10,225 nt of DNA from Sva-07 sp035527095 (lineage in GTDB: Bacteria; Actinomycetota; Acidimicrobiia; Acidimicrobiales; Ilumatobacteraceae). Numbering within the stretch: the first letter of the stretch is position 1; each line of letters begins with the position of its first letter. The DNA lies in NCBI GenBank assembly GCA_035527095.1, contig DATLBC010000041.1, positions 1-10,225 of the forward strand, read 5' to 3'. This document shows positions 1-7,982 of this stretch, one piece after another. Position numbers and translations under genes: made by a program. Below the pieces are notes generated by a model. It ran no database searches, was not told the origin of the DNA, and saw nothing but the letters and a program-made list of their open reading frames with translations.

Positions 1-475
1 GTTGACCGGGGAGGATCAGGCTGGTCACCTCGATCGAGTTCGCCGAGACGAGCGCGCCGAGGCTCACGCCGTGGCGCCATGCGATGCTGGCGAGCGCATC
101 TCCTGCGACGATGGTGTACGTGGTGCCGCCGGAGGCCGATGACGTCGGCGAGGATGCGGCAACCGTCGTCGAGCGACCGGCGGGCGTGCTCGTTGTTCGA
201 GTCCCAGCGGGGATCAGCAGGGTGTGACCCGGGTGAATCACGCTCGTGAGCTGGAGCGAATTGGCCTGTAGCAACGCCGAGAGTCGCACGCCATGGCGCC
301 AGGCCAGGCCTGCAAGGCTGTCGCCGTCGCGAACGGTGATCGTCGTCCCGGCTGTCGTCGTGGACCCGGATGCGGAGTTGGTGTCCGGTGCTGCGGAGGC
401 AACGCCTGCGGACAGTGGGAGGGCAACGGCGAGTGCCACACCGGTGGCCAGGAGGCAGCGCGCGGTTCGATTCAT
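1..475 (-). CDS. Exported protein with two LysM repeats (partial, C-terminus outside window)
   Basis: The first 158 codons are present; the gene continues past the left edge. The start is the ATG at 475, chosen because it directly precedes a typical signal peptide: MNRTAR, then a hydrophobic stretch, then a likely cleavage after GVASA (about residue 28). Two LysM peptidoglycan/chitin-binding repeats follow, at about residues 45-89 (TITVRDGDSLAGLAWRHGV, then LLQANSL, then IHPGHTLLIP) and from about 119 to the edge (TYTIVAGDALASIAWRHGV, then LVSANSI, then ILPGQ). A Ser/Thr-rich linker separates them. The two repeats are very alike (both contain the AWRHGV core), suggesting internal duplication. 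LysM repeats usually anchor a protein to the cell wall. The catalytic domain, if any (for example NlpC/P60, M23 or a transglycosylase), would lie in the missing part, so enzymatic function cannot be called. It is the last of three minus-strand genes, 80 bases after the previous one. The Shine-Dalgarno is weak. Confidence 0.88.
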   Translation of the reverse strand, partial: MNRTARCLLATGVALAVALPLSAGVASAAPDTNSASGSTTTAGTTITVRDGDSLAGLAWRHGVRLSALLQANSLQLTSVIHPGHTLLIPAGTRTTSTPAGRSTTVAASSPTSSASGGTTYTIVAGDALASIAWRHGVSLGALVSANSIEVTSLILPGQ

Positions 476-555
476 GTCAGATCCATCGGTGCGCCAACCC
501 TCGACCTTGACCTCTTCTTGACAGTTTGTTGCCGAGAACCTGAAGGTGGGCCCGA

Positions 556-939
556 TCAGGTCGACTCTGCTGCTCGTTCCAGCCATTCCGCATCGGTCCA
601 ATGGCTTCGGAGTTCGCTGGTCACGAAGTCGGACGTCCAACGCACCATCTCGATCCAGGGCAGATCGGCGGATGCGACCTCGGTGAACGCCATGCCGTCG
701 AGCAGCAATGCGGCGTCGTCGATACCCAGCGTCACCGTCATCGTCTCGGCGTCGCCGCCGAGGTCGTCGAGCGCGTACCCGCCCGGGACGATGCCGAGAC
801 GCAGCTCGAGTTCCATCAGTCGCTCGATCTCCCATCGGCCGACGGCACCGGACAACGACTGATCGGACATGATCCCGAGGATCTGTCCGAGTGCCAGCCG
901 GGCAGCCGGTTCGAGTTCGATGGAACGGGGGAGTCGCAC
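556..939 (-). CDS. Uncharacterised 127-aa cytoplasmic protein
   Basis: I do not recognise the family. The reading frame starts at GTG 939 (MRLPRSIELEP) and ends with TGA at 556-558. The protein is acidic, has no signal peptide or membrane segment, and has an ordered, globular-looking composition. Visible features are a central VPGGYALDDLGGDAE segment, an alternating hydrophobic stretch (TMTVTLGIDDAALLLDG, possibly a beta hairpin), and a Trp-rich C-terminal part (LPWIEMVRW, later SHWTDAEW). The frame lies opposite an in-frame upstream extension of the tig frame, but the minus-strand product reads like a real protein and the plus-strand one does not. It lies 42 bases downstream of the 91-aa gene and 80 bases upstream of the LysM gene, all on the same strand, so co-transcription is plausible. 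The start is uncertain because no strong Shine-Dalgarno is seen. Confidence 0.7.
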   Translation of the reverse strand: MRLPRSIELEPAARLALGQILGIMSDQSLSGAVGRWEIERLMELELRLGIVPGGYALDDLGGDAETMTVTLGIDDAALLLDGMAFTEVASADLPWIEMVRWTSDFVTSELRSHWTDAEWLERAAEST

Positions 940-981
940 CGTCCGAGCCTGGCAGCCGATTGGGATCGACGCTCGAACGAG

Positions 982-1257
982 CTACTTCTTCTTGGCGGCC
1001 TTCTCGAGGCGCTTGGCCGCACGACCGATCGGCTCGAGGTGTCGATGATCGAGATCGCCGATCTCGGCGCCGTTCTCGAACAGGACGCGGTAGCGCTGCC
1101 AGTTGAAGCCGTTGGCGAGGATGACCTTGCCCTCGGTCCCGACCGGGACGCCGTGGATCTCGACGGTGGTGCGGACCTTGTCGTTCATCCGCAGGTCGAT
1201 CTGGTTCGCGTGCGGGGTGGCGAGTGCGTGCGGCTTCCAGTACTCCATCGTCGCCAT
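982..1257 (-). CDS. Small 91-aa protein with possible SH3-like beta fold and Lys-rich tail
   Basis: The frame ends at TAG 982-984. The open frame continues far upstream, opposite tig, but the likely start is ATG 1257 (MATMEYWKPHALATPHANQ), because the region beyond it is antisense to tig and low in plausibility. ATG 1248 (MEYWKPH) is an alternative. The middle of the protein (VRTTVEIHGVPVGTEGKV, then NWQRYRVLFENGAEIGDL, then HRHLEPI) has the glycine spacing and alternating hydrophobics of a small SH3- or KOW-like barrel; this is an inference from pattern only. The C-terminus is basic (GRAAKRLEKAAKKK), which could favour nucleic acid contact. No membrane segment or signal is seen. It is the first gene of a three-gene leftward run and is divergent from tig, sharing a 93-base upstream region with it. 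Function unknown. Confidence 0.72.
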   Translation of the reverse strand: MATMEYWKPHALATPHANQIDLRMNDKVRTTVEIHGVPVGTEGKVILANGFNWQRYRVLFENGAEIGDLDHRHLEPIGRAAKRLEKAAKKK

Positions 1258-1288
1258 TCTGCCCGGTTGCGACCGGAACGCGCGACTC

Positions 1289-1313
1289 CGAGGACGCGAG
1301 CGCCGCGTCCTCG
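1289..1313. repeat. Perfect 10-bp inverted repeat in the divergent tig upstream region
   Basis: CGAGGACGCG (1289-1298) and CGCGTCCTCG (1304-1313) are exact reverse complements around a 5-base spacer. An outer pair, GGAAC (1275-1279) and GTTCC (1313-1317), adds to the symmetry. The dyad abuts the proposed tig -35 region and lies between two divergent genes. It has no T-tract on either side, so a regulator-binding site is as likely as a terminator. It matches neither CIRCE nor HspR-type (HAIR) operators that I know from chaperone genes. Confidence 0.55.
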
Positions 1314-1341
1314 TTCCGATTCCGGGGGCCACCGATACACT
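1314..1341 (+). promoter_or_regulatory. Putative tig promoter, leaderless type
   Basis: TACACT (1336-1341) fits the actinobacterial TANNNT -10 box and ends 9 bases before the GTG start of tig. A weak -35-like TTCCGA (1314-1319) lies 16 bases upstream of it. Transcription would begin at or within a few bases of the GTG, and no Shine-Dalgarno is present, which fits a leaderless message. This is inferred from position and motif only. Confidence 0.5.
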
Positions 1342-1350
1342 CGCCTGCCT

Positions 1351-2835
1351 GTGAAGAGTTCCGTGGAGGCCCTCGAGGGCAACAAAGTCAAGCTGTACGT
1401 CGAAGTCGATGAGGCCGAGTTCGATCACGACATCGGCCGTGCCTTCAAGCTGATCGCCAAAGAGGTGAACCTGCCGGGATTCCGTGCGGGCAAGGCGCCT
1501 CGCAAGGTGCTCGAAGCCCGTATCGGTATCGGCGCCGCACGCGAACAGGCGTTGCGCGACGCGGTTCCGCAGTATCTCGCCAAGGCCGTGCGCGAGCACC
1601 AGGTCGACCTGATTGCGACCCCCGAGGTCGAGATCACCGACGGCACCGAGTCGGGGCCGGTCGAGTTCGACGCCACCTGTGAAATCCGTCCGACGATCAC
1701 CGTCGAGGGGTATGGCGACCTCCGCGTCGAGCTGTCGTCGCTCGAGGTGACCGACGACGACCTCGCCGCAGTTCACGCGACCGAACTCGAGCGCACGGCG
1801 ACGCTCGCCGATGCCGGCCGACCCGCCGAGGCGGGCGACTACCTCACCATGGACCTCGCCGCCACTCGCGACGGCGAGGAGCTGTCCGGGCTCAACACCG
1901 AAGACTGGGGCTACGAACTCGGTCAGGGCTGGGTGACCGAGGACTTCGACGAGCATCTCACCGGAGTCTCGGTCGGCGACGAACTCGCCTTCACCAGCAC
2001 TCCGAAGGGCTTGGACGAGCCGGCCGACTTCGTGGTCAGGGTCACCGCCGTGCAGACCAAGGTGATGCCCGAACTCACCGACGACTGGGTGGCCGACAAC
2101 ATCGGCGAATTCGACACGGTCGACGAGTGGAACGCCAGCTTGCGCGAGTCGCAGGTCGACCAGAAGCTCGAGCAGGCCCGCCAGAGCGTCGTGCAGTCGA
2201 TGAACGCCGCGCTCGCCGAACTCGTCGCTGACGACGTGCCCGAGGCGATGGTCGATGCAGACCTCAACCAGCGCGTGCAGGGCATCGTCCAGCAGTTCCA
2301 GTCGCAGGGCATCGACCTGGGTCAGTGGCTTGCCGCCACCGGCCAGGGTCCCGACGAGTTCATCGAGTCGATGCGTGGAGCATCGGTCGAGGCCGTCAAG
2401 GTCGACCTCGCTCTGCGTGCGGTCGCCGAGGCCGAATCGCTCGAAGTCGAGCCGTACGACTTCGACGCCGAGTACGCCCGCATGGCGATGCAGTACCAGC
2501 AGAAGGCCAAGGACATCCGCAAGGCCTACGAGGACAACGAGGCCGTGCCCGAGTTGGCTGCGCAGATCCGCAAGTCGAAAGCGTTCGACTGGCTGCTGCA
2601 CAACATCGAGTTCGTCGACCCGGACGGCAATCCGATCGACCGCGACACGTTGCTTGGCCACAGCCACGACGACGAGCACGACGGTCACGACCACGGTGCC
2701 GTCGACGTGCAGTCGGCAGCGGCTGCGGTAATTGCGGCCACCGACGCCGCGGCGACGAGCGACGACAACACGCCCGACGCAGATCAGGCCGGCAACGACG
2801 ACAGCGACAACGACAGCGAAGAGGAGACGTCATGA
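1351..2835 (+). CDS. tig: Trigger factor (ribosome-associated chaperone)
   Basis: The 494-aa product binds at the ribosomal exit tunnel and shields nascent chains. GTG 1351 is chosen because the family N-terminus starts there (MKSSVEALEGNKVKLYVEVD); upstream sequence in frame is not trigger-factor-like. The ribosome-binding domain carries the signature GFRAGKAP at residues 43-50, the same place as in E. coli. The FKBP-like PPIase region is at about 161-240 but is divergent: the usual FPxxY-type core is replaced by TSTPKGLDEP, so prolyl isomerase activity is doubtful. The helical C-terminal chaperone arms follow (about 241-435). From residue 436 there is a 59-residue tail: first His/Asp-rich (GHSHDDEHDGHDHG, five His), then Ala-rich, then strongly acidic (ending NDSEEETS). 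The length exceeds the E. coli protein mainly because of this tail. Its stop overlaps the clpP start (ATGA), so the two are likely translationally coupled. Confidence 0.96.
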   Translation: MKSSVEALEGNKVKLYVEVDEAEFDHDIGRAFKLIAKEVNLPGFRAGKAPRKVLEARIGIGAAREQALRDAVPQYLAKAVREHQVDLIATPEVEITDGTESGPVEFDATCEIRPTITVEGYGDLRVELSSLEVTDDDLAAVHATELERTATLADAGRPAEAGDYLTMDLAATRDGEELSGLNTEDWGYELGQGWVTEDFDEHLTGVSVGDELAFTSTPKGLDEPADFVVRVTAVQTKVMPELTDDWVADNIGEFDTVDEWNASLRESQVDQKLEQARQSVVQSMNAALAELVADDVPEAMVDADLNQRVQGIVQQFQSQGIDLGQWLAATGQGPDEFIESMRGASVEAVKVDLALRAVAEAESLEVEPYDFDAEYARMAMQYQQKAKDIRKAYEDNEAVPELAAQIRKSKAFDWLLHNIEFVDPDGNPIDRDTLLGHSHDDEHDGHDHGAVDVQSAAAAVIAATDAAATSDDNTPDADQAGNDDSDNDSEEETS

Positions 2836-3464
2836 ATCTCGATGCGGTGAACTACCTCGTTCCGAACGTCGTCGAACAGACGAGTCGTGGCGAGCGCGCG
2901 TACGACCTCTACAGCCGGATGCTGAAGGACAACATCATCTTCCTGCAGACGCCGGTCGACGACCAGATCGCCAGTCTCTTGTGCGCGCAACTGATCCACC
3001 TCGAGTCGGAGAATCCCGACAAGGACATCAACATCTACATCAACAGCCCGGGTGGCGACATCACCGCTCTGTTCGCCATCTACGACACGATGCAGTTCAT
3101 CAAGAACGACATCGCCACGATCTGTCTCGGCCAGGCGGCGTCCGCCGCAGCGGTGCTGCTGGCTGCCGGCACGAAGGGCAAGCGCCTCGCGCTGCCGCAC
3201 AGCCGCGTGCTGCTGCACCAGCCGAGCGGCCAGGTGGGCTACGGCCAGGTCACCGACCTCGAACTCGCCGCCAAGGAAATCATGCGCATGCGTGAGCTGC
3301 TCGATGGGATCTTGTCGCACCACACCGGGCAGCCGATCGAGCGCATCCACGCCGACACCGACCGTGACTTCGTCATGGAGGCTTCCGAGGCGCTGGAGTA
3401 TGGCATCATCGACAGAGTGATCTCGTCTCGCGAGGCGGTGGACCGCACCGGTCCCATCCGTTGA
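2832..3464 (+). CDS. clpP: ATP-dependent Clp protease proteolytic subunit ClpP
   Basis: The 210-aa serine peptidase forms tetradecameric chambers that degrade substrates fed by AAA+ unfoldases. ATG 2832 overlaps the tig stop by 4 bases and is preceded by a good Shine-Dalgarno (GAGGAG, 2820-2825). The catalytic serine is Ser104 in GQAASAAAV, the histidine is His129 in LLHQPSG, and the aspartate is probably Asp179 in DTDRDFVM. The oxyanion-region NSPGGDI (residues 71-77) is intact. The short N-terminus before about residue 20 may be a propeptide. Actinobacteria often carry clpP1 and clpP2 in tandem. Here only one copy lies between tig and clpX, so a second copy, if present, is elsewhere. The next gene, clpX, encodes its cognate unfoldase, 142 bases downstream. 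Confidence 0.97.
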   Translation: MNLDAVNYLVPNVVEQTSRGERAYDLYSRMLKDNIIFLQTPVDDQIASLLCAQLIHLESENPDKDINIYINSPGGDITALFAIYDTMQFIKNDIATICLGQAASAAAVLLAAGTKGKRLALPHSRVLLHQPSGQVGYGQVTDLELAAKEIMRMRELLDGILSHHTGQPIERIHADTDRDFVMEASEALEYGIIDRVISSREAVDRTGPIR

Positions 3465-3480
3465 TCGAGCGGGGTCTGTC

Positions 3481-3509
3481 CGATTCGTCGGGCGGGTCCA
3501 CGATTCGTG
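3481..3509. repeat. Octamer CGATTCGT repeated 20 bp apart, clpP-clpX gap
   Basis: CGATTCGT occurs at 3481-3488 and 3501-3508, two helical turns apart. The second copy sits within the short palindrome CACGATTCGTG (3499-3509), and the first is flanked by CCGA/TCGG. The arrangement could be a pair of regulator half-sites upstream of clpX. It does not resemble the ClgR site as I remember it. Evidence is limited to the repeat itself. Confidence 0.3.
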
Positions 3510-3552
3510 TCGATGGACGCGCCAGACTGTCGGGCCCCGATGGCCAACTTGA

Positions 3553-3558
3553 TACGGT
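3553..3558 (+). promoter_or_regulatory. Possible -10 box for clpX
   Basis: TACGGT within the context TTGATACGGTCGG fits TANNNT. It lies 48 bases before the clpX GTG, leaving a short leader that includes the Shine-Dalgarno AAGGGG (3592-3597). No convincing -35 hexamer is present, so clpX may instead be read through from tig-clpP. Confidence 0.25.
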
Positions 3559-3606
3559 CGGAGCGGGAGCACACGAAGCAGCAACGACTCGAAGGGGTAC
3601 CGACAA

Positions 3607-4884
<1,278 letters not shown>

Positions 4885-4890
4885 GCGTCG

Positions 4891-4904
4891 CGGCGCCCGC
4901 GCCG
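4891..4904 (+). terminator. Short GC hairpin after clpX, without T-tract
   Basis: CGGCG (4891-4895) and CGCCG (4900-4904) form a 5-bp stem with a 4-base loop, 7 bases after the clpX stop. There is no T-tract. The hairpin runs directly into the proposed folC -10 box. It could act as a weak terminator, or be a chance feature of GC-rich sequence. Confidence 0.2.
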
Positions 4905-4910
4905 TAGCCT
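4905..4910 (+). promoter_or_regulatory. Putative folC -10 box, leaderless type
   Basis: TAGCCT fits TANNNT and ends 9 bases before the ATG of folC, the same geometry as at tig. No Shine-Dalgarno precedes this ATG. A -35 is not clear (CTGAGC at 4881-4886 is the nearest candidate). This supports a leaderless folC transcript, by inference. Confidence 0.42.
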
Positions 4911-4919
4911 GAGCGATCC

Positions 4920-6209
4920 ATGACCTACGACGACGCGCTCGCCTATCTGAACGAGCACGCGACCTACGAGAAGACCGGCCGCATCACGTCGCCGTCCACC
5001 GACACCATTGCGGCGCTGTGCGCAGCGATGGGCGACCCCCAGCACGCGGCGCCGGTGATTCATCTCACGGGCACCAACGGCAAGGGCTCGACGGCACAGA
5101 TGATCTCCCGGCTGCTCGTGTCGAGCGGGCTGACCGTCGGCACCTACGCCAGCCCCCACCTCGAACGGGTCAACGAGCGGATCAGCCGCAATCTCGAACC
5201 GATCTCCGACGACGAGTTCGCCGAGCAGGTCGCAGCGATTGCCGACCTCGAAGGAATCGTCGGTCGGCGGCCCGGCTATTTCGAGATCGTCACCGCCGCC
5301 GCGTTCCGCTGGTTCGCCGACGTCGCCGTCGACGTCATGGTGATCGAAGTCGGCCTGCTCGGCCGTTGGGATGCAACGAACGTCGTCGATGCCACGGTCG
5401 CTGTGGTCACCAACATCGGCATGGATCACACCGAGTTCGCCGGCCCGACGCTGGAACACATCGCTCGCGAGAAGGCTGGCATCATCAAGCCCCGTTCGGC
5501 CACCGTGGTCGGTGAGACGCGTCCGGAACTGGTGTCGATCTTCGCTGGCGCCGGGGGTGCGAGCATGCTCGTTGCCGACGACGATTTCGAGGTCGTCGGC
5601 AATCGGCTCGCAGTGGGCGGACGTCTCATCGACATCCGCACCCCCACCACGATCTACAGCGATGTCTATGTGCCGCTCCACGGAATGCACCAGGGCGCCA
5701 ACGCGGCGGTGGCGCTCGTGGCCGTCGAAACCTTCTTCGCGGCGCCGTTGCCTGAAGAGGTCGTGCTCGAAGGCTTTGCGGAGACGGTGATGCCGGGCCG
5801 CTTCGAAGTGCTCGGCCGCCAACCGCTCACGATCGTCGACGGCGCCCACAATCCGCCTGGCGCCGACACGTGCGCGCAGGTGTTCTTCGACGACTTCGAT
5901 CCCGAAGGCCGCCGGATCCTCGTCGTCGGCACGCTGCGCGACCCCGAGGAGATGCTCGCCGCGTTCCGTGCCGACGAGTTCGACATCGTGTTCGCATGCA
6001 CGGCCCCGTCACCACGTGGTGTCCCGGCGGCGAAGGTGGCCGATGCGGCGCGTCGTCTCGGTTGTGACGACGTGTTCGTCTTCGACACCGTCGAGGCGGC
6101 CTGCCAGCGAGCGATGGAGTACGCCGACGGCGACGACGCGGTGCTGGTCACCGGCAGCCTCTACACCGCCGGAGCCGCCCGCCCCGTCCTGCAGCGCTAC
6201 GCCAACTGA
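4920..6209 (+). CDS. folC: Bifunctional folylpolyglutamate synthase / dihydrofolate synthase
   Basis: The 429-aa cytoplasmic ligase adds glutamate to dihydropteroate and/or to folates, using ATP (Mur-ligase superfamily). Evidence includes the P-loop GTNGKGST at residues 51-58 following IHL, the SPHLERVNERI motif at the folate loop, EVGLLGRWDATNVVD (usual form EVGxGGRxDATN, so Leu replaces the first Gly of the GG pair), NIGMDHTEFAG, the EKAGIIKP motif, GMHQGANAAVAL, and the C-terminal DGAHNPPGAD. The length fits the family. ATG 4920 is the start of the conserved N-terminus (MTYDDALAYLNEHATYEKTGRI). Order clpX-folC-ndk is common in actinobacteria, although a small membrane gene often sits between folC and ndk; here that interval holds a palindrome instead. 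Whether it is mono- or bifunctional cannot be told from sequence alone. Confidence 0.95.
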   Translation: MTYDDALAYLNEHATYEKTGRITSPSTDTIAALCAAMGDPQHAAPVIHLTGTNGKGSTAQMISRLLVSSGLTVGTYASPHLERVNERISRNLEPISDDEFAEQVAAIADLEGIVGRRPGYFEIVTAAAFRWFADVAVDVMVIEVGLLGRWDATNVVDATVAVVTNIGMDHTEFAGPTLEHIAREKAGIIKPRSATVVGETRPELVSIFAGAGGASMLVADDDFEVVGNRLAVGGRLIDIRTPTTIYSDVYVPLHGMHQGANAAVALVAVETFFAAPLPEEVVLEGFAETVMPGRFEVLGRQPLTIVDGAHNPPGADTCAQVFFDDFDPEGRRILVVGTLRDPEEMLAAFRADEFDIVFACTAPSPRGVPAAKVADAARRLGCDDVFVFDTVEAACQRAMEYADGDDAVLVTGSLYTAGAARPVLQRYAN

Positions 6210-6243
6210 CTCGGCGCACCGTCCCGACAGCTCCGCACCGCAA

Positions 6244-6389
6244 CCCAACCAGCCCCTCCCGAAATTTGCGCACCACACGAGCAAGTGCGGCACGACTCGC
6301 ACACATTTCGGGTGGCCCGTCCGAATTGTGCGCGGCTCGGCCCGCTCGTGACCTTCGGGCGCGCAAATTTCGGATGGGTGGGGGTTGGG
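6244..6389. repeat. Nested long imperfect palindrome (REP/MITE-like) between folC and ndk
   Basis: Several inverted pairs share one centre near 6316. CCCAACC (6244-6250) pairs with GGTTGGG (6383-6389). CCGAAATTTGCGC (6259-6271) pairs perfectly with GCGCAAATTTCGG (6361-6373). CACGAGC (6276-6282) pairs with GCTCGTG (6344-6350). CGCACACATTTCGG (6298-6311) pairs with CCGAATTGTGCGCG (6321-6334), 12 of 14 bases. The core GCGCA-(A/T-rich)-TTCGG therefore occurs four times in alternating orientation. The whole 222-base gap (6210-6431) has no convincing gene. The structure could fold as a long hairpin in RNA, act as folC terminator, or be a dispersed palindromic repeat. AT-rich cores stand out from the surrounding GC-rich sequence. 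Confidence 0.75.
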
Positions 6390-6431
6390 GCGGGGCGGTG
6401 TGGCTCGACCATCCAGATAGGTTCGGAGGCT

Positions 6432-6842
6432 ATGTCTGATCGCACACTCGTCCTGTTGAAGCCCGATGCCGTTGAGCGCAAGCTCGTCGGTGAGATCGTC
6501 TCGCGGTTCGAGGCCAAGAACCTCGACGTCGTCGCCATGGACATCCGTTCGCTCGATGCCGACACGCTGGCGCGCCACTACGAAGAGCACGTCGGCAAGG
6601 GTTTCTACGGCGAGCTCGTCGAGTTCATGAGCCGCGGCCCGGTGGTCGCCATGGTGATCGAAGGCCCCGAGGACACCTGGGAGGTCGTTCGTGCGATGAT
6701 GGGTGCCACCAACCCGCGCAAGGCGGCTCCGGGCACCATCCGTGGTGACCTGGGCATCTTGTTCACCGAGAACCTGGTACATGGCAGCGATTCGCTGACA
6801 TCGGCCGAGCGCGAGATCGGGATTTTCTTCCCGAATCTGTAA
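6432..6842 (+). CDS. ndk: Nucleoside diphosphate kinase
   Basis: The 136-aa enzyme transfers the gamma phosphate of ATP to nucleoside diphosphates through a phosphohistidine and balances NTP and dNTP pools. The catalytic His117 lies in ENLVHGSDS. Other hallmarks are LLKPDAVERKLVGEI at the N-terminus (Lys10), Tyr50 in ARHYEEH, FMSRGPVVAMVIEG, and NPRKAAPGTIRGD (Arg104). The length fits the bacterial family. ATG 6432 is chosen over longer in-frame starts because it has a strong Shine-Dalgarno (GGAGG, 6425-6429) and the family N-terminus (MSDRTLVLLKPDA). TAGGTT (6418-6423) may be a -10 box just upstream. mreB follows 80 bases downstream on the same strand. Confidence 0.97.
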   Translation: MSDRTLVLLKPDAVERKLVGEIVSRFEAKNLDVVAMDIRSLDADTLARHYEEHVGKGFYGELVEFMSRGPVVAMVIEGPEDTWEVVRAMMGATNPRKAAPGTIRGDLGILFTENLVHGSDSLTSAEREIGIFFPNL

Positions 6843-6860
6843 CATTTCGAGATTCCGGTT

Positions 6861-6888
6861 CCTGGCACGGTTGGAGTGCCGGACCAGG
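6861..6888 (+). other. Weak stem-loop between ndk and mreB
   Basis: GGCAC (6864-6868) and GTGCC (6876-6880) form a 5-bp stem with a 7-base loop; flanking CCTGG and CCAGG can add pairs with a bulge. No T-tract follows. It may be a processing or attenuation structure, or a weak ndk terminator. I could not find a clear mreB promoter in the 80-base gap. Confidence 0.25.
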
Positions 6889-6922
6889 CATCTTGTGACA
6901 GCTCGCGAAAGGTGGCCAGCCA

Positions 6923-7957
<1,035 letters not shown>

Positions 7958-7982
7958 CGCGTCCACGACGTTCGTCACGACC

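Noticed and set aside
518..523. TTGACA on the plus strand as a -35 box
   Set aside because: No matching -10 box lies 15-19 bases downstream and no plus-strand gene starts nearby; the adjacent genes are on the minus strand.
601..1350. In-frame upstream extension of tig by 250 codons
   Set aside because: It covers two minus-strand genes and their intergenic regions, does not look like any trigger factor domain, and the family N-terminus begins exactly at GTG 1351.
982..2694. Open frame of about 570 codons on the minus strand, opposite tig
   Set aside because: Apart from its last 91 codons (the real gene at 982-1257), it is the antisense image of trigger factor in a GC-rich genome; the translation is repetitive in Leu, Val, Asp and Gly and lacks a recognisable domain, while the plus strand encodes a clear Tig.
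6244..6389. CRISPR array or tandem repeat interpretation of the GCGCA/TTCGG copies
   Set aside because: The copies alternate in orientation, are diverged and are unevenly spaced around one centre, which is a palindrome and not a direct-repeat array.
6285..6431. In-frame upstream extension of ndk
   Set aside because: It runs through the palindrome and adds 49 residues with no counterpart in the family; ATG 6432 has a strong Shine-Dalgarno.
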